A stretch of DNA of 64,000 nt from Streptomyces bicolor (GTDB lineage: Bacteria > Actinomycetota > Actinomycetes > Streptomycetales > Streptomycetaceae). The DNA lies in the NCBI RefSeq assembly GCF_000719285.1, contig NZ_JOFS01000008.1, positions 248,001 to 312,000 on the forward strand, in the 5' to 3' direction. Position numbers and translations under genes: made by a program. This document shows positions 59,997-64,000 of the stretch, piece by piece (positions within the stretch are counted from its first letter, which is position 1; each line of letters starts with the position of its first letter). The notes below the pieces were generated by a model. It was given only the letters and a program-made list of their open reading frames with translations, was not told the origin of the DNA and did not search any database.

Positions 59997-61390
59997 TGGT
60001 GGTCGAGCTCGCCGGCCCGGGCCAGCACTCCGAGCGGCACCGGACGGGCGAAAGGCCGCCGGGACGGCGTGAGTCCGCACCCCGCGAGCCCCGCGACCGC
60101 GGGCCCGCACATCCGCCCCTGGCACCAGCCCATCCCGGCCCGCGTCAGTAGCTTCACGGTCCGCGGATCACCGGCACCGAGCTCCGCCACGGCCTCCCGG
60201 ACGGCCCCGCCGGTGACCTCCTCGCAGCGGCACACCACGGTGTCGTCGGTGATCTGCTCGGTCCAGTGGGCGGGTGGGGCGTACACGGAGTCGAGCGCGG
60301 CGAAGAACGTGCGCAGCCGGGTACGGACCCTGTCGGCCGCCGCCCAGGTGCCGGGGCCGGGTTCGGTGCCGGTCAGGCGTGCCGCGGCCGAGCGTCCGGC
60401 GATATGGCCCTCGGCGAGCGAGAGGGCGGCGCCGCCGATGCCCGTGGTCTCTCCGGCGGCCCAGACGCCGGGCACGTCGGTGCGCTGCTCGTCGTCGACG
60501 TGCACCGCGAGGCCGTCGAGCCCGCAGCCCAGCGTCTCGGCGAGGTCCGTGTGCGGGAGCATGCCGTGGCCGACGGCCAGGGTGTCGCAGGGGATACGGC
60601 GTTCGCTGCCCGGCCGGACCCGCCCGGCTCCGTCGAGCGCGGCTGCGGTCACGGCCTCCAGCCGCTCGGTGCCGTGCGCCTCGACGATCGTGTGCCCGGC
60701 GAGGAGCCGCACCCGGTGGCGCAGCAGCCGGGCCGCGTACCCGGCGCCCTCGGCGACCTTGCCGGGCTGCGCCGCCAGCGCGCGGGATCGCCGTACGAAG
60801 GACTTCGGGCTCGCGGACTCGACGAGCGCGGAGACGTCGACCCCGGCCGCGGCGAGTCCGGTAGCCACGGGGAGCAGCAGCGGGCCGGTCCCGGCGACCA
60901 CGGCGGTGCGTCCCGAGACCGCGAGGGCGCCCTTGAGCATGGCCTGGGCGCCGCCCGCGGTGACGACGCCGGGGAGGGTCCAGCCGGGGAAGGGCAGCAC
61001 CTTCTCGTAACCGCCGGTGGCCAGGAGCACGGCGTCGGCGCGCACTTCGGCCGGCTCCTCCTGCTCGGGGCCGAGGAGTGCGTGGACGGTGAAGCCGTCG
61101 TCGTTCCGCTCCACGCACCAGACGTGATGTTCCGTCAAGTGCCGTACAGAGCCTGACTGGACGTGGGTGCGCAGCCCTTCGCGGAGCCGCTCCCAGGTGC
61201 GCCACTGGTGATGCAGGGCCTGCGGACGGCGGGCACGCAGCTCGGCGGCGGGCTGTCGGTAGAACTGCCCGCCGGCTTCCGGGGCCGCATCGAGGAGCGT
61301 GACCCGTACCCCACCGGCTGCCGCCGCGACACTTGCGGCGAGACCGGCAGGCCCCGCGCCGATCACAGCCAGATGCGCTCGCTCAGTCAT
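59993..61390 (-). CDS. FAD/NAD(P)-dependent oxidoreductase, D-hydroxyproline dehydrogenase large component
   Basis: The 465-aa protein has FAD motif HLAVIGAGPAGLAASVAAAA, a second dinucleotide site TAVVAGTGPLLLPVATGLAA and a C-terminal Cys cluster (VVCRCEEVTG; MGWCQGRMCG) typical of BFD-like [2Fe-2S] domains. It resembles the alpha subunit (LhpF/HcnB-like) of opine or D-hydroxyproline dehydrogenases. Its start overlaps the 2Fe-2S subunit gene, supporting one complex. Confidence 0.85.
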   Translation of the reverse strand: MTERAHLAVIGAGPAGLAASVAAAAGGVRVTLLDAAPEAGGQFYRQPAAELRARRPQALHHQWRTWERLREGLRTHVQSGSVRHLTEHHVWCVERNDDGFTVHALLGPEQEEPAEVRADAVLLATGGYEKVLPFPGWTLPGVVTAGGAQAMLKGALAVSGRTAVVAGTGPLLLPVATGLAAAGVDVSALVESASPKSFVRRSRALAAQPGKVAEGAGYAARLLRHRVRLLAGHTIVEAHGTERLEAVTAAALDGAGRVRPGSERRIPCDTLAVGHGMLPHTDLAETLGCGLDGLAVHVDDEQRTDVPGVWAAGETTGIGGAALSLAEGHIAGRSAAARLTGTEPGPGTWAAADRVRTRLRTFFAALDSVYAPPAHWTEQITDDTVVCRCEEVTGGAVREAVAELGAGDPRTVKLLTRAGMGWCQGRMCGPAVAGLAGCGLTPSRRPFARPVPLGVLARAGELDHQ

Positions 61391-61685
61391 CGTGGCCCGT
61401 CCCCTCCTGCGTTCGGATGGCGTCCCCCGGGTGCAATGGCACAAGGCAGGCCCGCTGGTTGGGGCGGTCGTTGACGGTCACGAGGCAGTCGAAGCAGACG
61501 CCGATACCGCAGAAGACCCCGCGCGGCCGGCCCTGGCCCCGGGTGCCGCGCCATGACGTGACACCGGCGGCCCAGAGTGCGGCGGCGACGGTCTGGCCGG
61601 GCAGTGCCTCGATCTCGCGGCCGTCCAGGGTCACGGTGAACGCGGGGCCCGGCTGGGCGCCGACCAGTTCCAGGGGCGATCTCAC
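61383..61685 (-). CDS. [2Fe-2S] ferredoxin-like subunit, HcnA/LhpE type
   Basis: The 100-aa protein carries a Cys cluster in RGVFCGIGVCFDCLVTV and a final Cys in QRACLVPL, with the family motif FTVTLDGREIEALPGQTVAA. It would pass electrons between the two FAD subunits. Its GTG overlaps the oxidase stop and its own stop overlaps the next gene. Confidence 0.85.
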   Translation of the reverse strand: MRSPLELVGAQPGPAFTVTLDGREIEALPGQTVAAALWAAGVTSWRGTRGQGRPRGVFCGIGVCFDCLVTVNDRPNQRACLVPLHPGDAIRTQEGTGHDD

Positions 61686-62833
61686 GCGGCCTCCTCGGCG
61701 AAACGGTCTGGGCGGAACGGGGCCAGGTCCAGATCGGGGGTCTTCGCGGTCAGCGCCTGTGCGATCAAGTGGCCGGTTCCGGTGGCGAGTCCGATGCCCG
61801 CGCCCTCGTGACCGCAGGCGTGGTACAGGCCGGGGACGCGGGGGTCGGGTCCGACGGCGGGCAGGTGGTCGGGCAGGTACGGGCGGAAGCCGAGGTAGGA
61901 GCGCATCGCGCGCACCCGTTCCAGGAACGGGAACAGCCGGGTCGCCCCCGCGGCCAGCGCCCGTACGGCCGGCAGCGAGAACGTCCGGTCGAAGCCGACC
62001 CGTTCCCGGCTCGCCCCGATGAGGATCGGCCCCGCGGCCGTTCCCTCCACGACGGGTGAGGTCTGCAGCGCGGCCGAGTCGCTGGCCACGTCGGCCACGT
62101 AGTCCGCGGCGTACACCTTGTGGCGCACCCGGCGCGGCAGGGGTTCGGTGACGAGGACGAAGCCGCGCCGGGGGAGGACGGGCAGCCGGACGCCCGCCAG
62201 TGCGGCGAGCTCGCCGCCCCAGGTGCCGGCCGCGTTGATGACGGCCGGCGCGTGGATGTCGCCCCTGTCCGTGCGGACCCCGCGCACGGTGCCGTCCGGT
62301 GCGCGCAGCACGTCGGTCACGGTGTGGCCGGTGAGCAGGCGGGCGGCGGAGGCGCGGAGCAGGTGGGCGGCGGCCAGGGCGGGCATGACCTGGGCGTCCT
62401 GGGGGTAGTGGACGGCGCCGGGCAGGCCCGGGGCCAGGTGGGGTTCGAGGTCGTGGAGCCTGTCACCGGCCACCGGTTCGGCGGCGACCCCGGCGGCGCG
62501 CTGTCCTTCGGCGAACCGCTCCAGCGCCACGAGCCCGTCGGGCGACGAGGCCACGACCACTCCCCCCTTGGGCTCGTACTCGACGGCGTCCCCGAACTCC
62601 CGCGCCAGCTCGCCCCACAGCCGACCGGACAGCAGCGCCAGGTCCAGCTCCGGGCCCGGCTCCTTGTCGGAGACGAGGAGGTTGCCCTCGCCGGCCCCGG
62701 TGGTGCCGCCGGCCACCGGGCCACGGTCCACGAGGATCACGTCGAGGCCCGCCCGGCCCGCGTACCACGCGCAGGCCGCGCCCACCATTCCGGCTCCGAC
62801 GACCACGACATCGCAGGTCAGTCGCTTGCTCAC
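61682..62833 (-). CDS. FAD-dependent D-amino-acid/D-hydroxyproline oxidoreductase (DAO type)
   Basis: The 383-aa protein has the DAO motif CDVVVVGAGMVGAACAWYAG and the C-terminal HACGHEGAGIGLATGTGHLI. It would be the catalytic beta subunit oxidising cis-4-hydroxy-D-proline to a pyrroline. The GTG at 62833 lacks a ribosome site and a GTG-N6-CAC site lies 5 bp upstream, so a leaderless transcript is possible. It is the first gene of the three-subunit operon. Confidence 0.87.
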   Translation of the reverse strand: MSKRLTCDVVVVGAGMVGAACAWYAGRAGLDVILVDRGPVAGGTTGAGEGNLLVSDKEPGPELDLALLSGRLWGELAREFGDAVEYEPKGGVVVASSPDGLVALERFAEGQRAAGVAAEPVAGDRLHDLEPHLAPGLPGAVHYPQDAQVMPALAAAHLLRASAARLLTGHTVTDVLRAPDGTVRGVRTDRGDIHAPAVINAAGTWGGELAALAGVRLPVLPRRGFVLVTEPLPRRVRHKVYAADYVADVASDSAALQTSPVVEGTAAGPILIGASRERVGFDRTFSLPAVRALAAGATRLFPFLERVRAMRSYLGFRPYLPDHLPAVGPDPRVPGLYHACGHEGAGIGLATGTGHLIAQALTAKTPDLDLAPFRPDRFAEEAA

Positions 62834-62837
62834 ATCA

Positions 62838-62849
62838 GTACTATGTCAC
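62838..62849. promoter_or_regulatory. GntR operator candidate, site 3
   Basis: On the minus strand the sequence reads GTGACATAGTAC, matching sites 1 and 2 except in the last triplet. It sits 5 bp before the GTG start of the oxidase gene, where it would block transcript initiation. Confidence 0.5.
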
Positions 62850-62907
62850 ATGTCGCTAATGCTGGGAATGAGGGAGCATCAGCGATGCGGGCAGAGATCC
62901 GGCCGCG

Positions 62908-62955
62908 CTGACGGGGCGCCGTCGGCGACCTGAACGCCGACGGTGCCCCGTTCAG
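62908..62955. terminator. long imperfect hairpin between diverged and convergent ends
   Basis: CTGACGGGGCGCCGTCGGCG (62908-62927) pairs with CGCCGACGGTGCCCCGTTCAG (62935-62955) with two mismatches and a 7-nt loop. It overlaps the stop codon of the MmyB-like gene, whose transcript it would end. Confidence 0.65.
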
Positions 62956-63614
62956 TCCTCGGGGGTGGGCACGACTCTCAGGTGGCTCGCGGTGCGACGT
63001 ACCCCGCGGCCCCTGGGCCGGTCGCGGCGCGCCTCGCGCAGTACCAGGGTCAGCCGGGTGTAGCCCATCCCCTGAAGCGTCCTGGGCGTCTCGTCGACGA
63101 CCCGGCACTCGGTCGCGCCCCAGCGCGGGTCGGGGTGCAGCAACGGCCGTACGGCACCGTCCTGCACGACGGCTCGCTCGCCGACGGCGCGGATCCAGTG
63201 CGGCAGACCCTGCCGGTAGGCGGCCTCCATGATCGGGTCCTGGGCGATCTCCCGGCGGATGGCCTGCAGGCCGTGGTCGTGGCCGTGCCGCTCCACGGCG
63301 GCCGCGAAGTGGGCGAGCATCGGCAGGCACCAGCTGGACTCGTGCTCACCCAGGACCGTGCTCGCGTCCGGGTGGAAGAGCACGAACCTGAGGAAGTTGT
63401 CGTCGGGCATGGCCGTCGGATGCGGCCCCACACCGCGGAAAAGTGACGCGAAAGCGGTGTTCGCCAGAAGGACGTCCCAGCGGTGGTCGAGGATGACGGA
63501 CGGGAAGGGCACGGCCTCCACGAGAGCGCCGTAGTCCCGCAGATACGCCTGGGCCTCGCGGCTCTCGGGGACGGGCCGCGGCTCGAACCGCTGCCCACCT
63601 GCCTGATATGCCAT
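62952..63614 (-). CDS. MmyB-like ligand-binding-domain protein without HTH
   Basis: The 220-aa protein matches the ligand-binding half of MmyB-type XRE regulators: PSVILDHRWDVLLANTAFAS, NFLRFVLFHPDAS, HGLQAIRREIAQDPIMEAAY and TRLTLVLREARRD. The N-terminal HTH normally present is absent; the start MAYQAGGQRFEPRP appears to be the true beginning. It may bind a fatty acid-like ligand and act with a partner. It is divergent from the partial gene at 63838. Confidence 0.75.
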   Translation of the reverse strand: MAYQAGGQRFEPRPVPESREAQAYLRDYGALVEAVPFPSVILDHRWDVLLANTAFASLFRGVGPHPTAMPDDNFLRFVLFHPDASTVLGEHESSWCLPMLAHFAAAVERHGHDHGLQAIRREIAQDPIMEAAYRQGLPHWIRAVGERAVVQDGAVRPLLHPDPRWGATECRVVDETPRTLQGMGYTRLTLVLREARRDRPRGRGVRRTASHLRVVPTPED

Positions 63615-63837
63615 CGGGAGGTCACCCCTCTTGCCTATGCGGCCTTCACGCGGCGCCTTGATCCTGCTGCCCGGTTCTCAGCCGTGTCAACTATCGTGGC
63701 ATTCCTTGGCTGTTGACGGCTGAAATTGGCCACAGTTGTGGCGAGACCTGGATGTGAGTTCGAACCAGCGGGTAATCTCCACCAAGTTCACGGCAACCGC
63801 TTGTGAGAAGCCTGTGAGAGACGTAGGAGATCTGTCG

Positions 63838-64000
63838 GTGACGGATGGCTTCGAGGGTCCGGGCGTCACACCGACGGCTGTGCTGCCGGCCGTCGTCGCT
63901 CGTGTCGCCGCGCTCGCCGACCGGCTCGGCGTGCCGCACCCGGAGGTCTTCGACACCGGCCGCCTGTCTGTCGCCTCCGGCGTCCCGGAGCCCGTGGTCA
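63838..64000 (+). CDS. unidentified protein, N-terminal part (runs off right edge)
   Basis: A GTG with AGGAGA 7 nt upstream opens a frame that reads to the window end: TDGFEGPGVTPTAVLPAVVA, then RVAALADRLGVPHPEVFDTG, then RLSVASGVPEPVV. About 54 residues are visible, helical in character. A PucR or other helix-turn-helix regulator is possible, but the family cannot be judged. Two TGTGAGA repeats 11 bp apart (63802 and 63813) precede it. Confidence 0.55.
   Translation, partial: MTDGFEGPGVTPTAVLPAVVARVAALADRLGVPHPEVFDTGRLSVASGVPEPVV

Overview
The window looks like chromosome-arm (or large linear plasmid) DNA from a Streptomyces or close relative. The grounds are very high GC with strong GC3 bias, frequent GTG starts, 4-nt ATGA/GTGA overlaps inside operons, Tat-type secreted enzymes, a DUF2510 protein, many TetR/IclR/GntR regulators, and a Rep-like/ParA/ribbon-helix-helix module of actinomycete-plasmid type. 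No rRNA, tRNA or CRISPR array was seen.

Layout. 1-14.7 kb: LuxR-type ATPase (edge), MHS-type MFS transporter plus a frameshifted anmK, DUF2510 membrane protein, TetR / PAP2 / DMT cluster with a 16-bp-period operator array, secreted phospholipase C, second MHS transporter, FadR-like regulator, secreted alpha-L-fucosidase with lectin domains, TetR. 14.7-21 kb: scarred region with IS701 debris, a 36-bp 5' fragment of a Rieske oxygenase gene ending in a 13-bp duplication, then a plasmid-like block (iteron-like repeats, Rep-like gene split by TAG, frameshifted HTH gene, parA, parB-like gene, palindrome, small paralogous RHH gene) and a degraded helicase. 21-33.8 kb, all on the minus strand: two cassettes. 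One is polyphosphate-polymerase (VTC) domain protein - DUF4956 - CotH kinase - response regulator - histidine kinase - degenerate FAH protein. The other is GT2/GtrA - GT39 - response regulator - histidine kinase. The two-component pairs are paralogues, and CotH and GT39 share methionine-rich PSGMP repeats. I regard this as the most interesting, probably undescribed, envelope-modification system in the window.

34-45 kb: permease pseudogene, then aromatic catabolism (carotenoid-oxygenase-family alkene cleaver, aldehyde dehydrogenase, MFS; divergent VOC dioxygenase, FAD monooxygenase, FAH hydrolase, IclR), then a truncated third histidine-kinase copy and a broken IS5-type element. 46-50 kb: TetR + DHA2 efflux pump, galU, ISAs1 debris. 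50.7-57.2 kb: VanA/VanB-like Rieske O-demethylase with a 57-aa protein between the subunits, IclR regulator, and an NMT1/SsuA-type ABC importer. The two aromatic blocks could together take an alkenyl-methoxyphenol through an aldehyde to an acid, which is then O-demethylated. 57.2-62.8 kb: 4-hydroxyproline catabolism (2-epimerase, DHDPS-family deaminase, three-component D-hydroxyproline dehydrogenase) under a GntR regulator; a GTG-N6-CAC-like site stands before three transcription units. The right edge holds an MmyB-type ligand-binding protein and the start of another gene.

Several genes carry single-base frameshifts or in-frame stops. Some, such as anmK, may be sequencing errors; others sit in clearly decaying mobile DNA.
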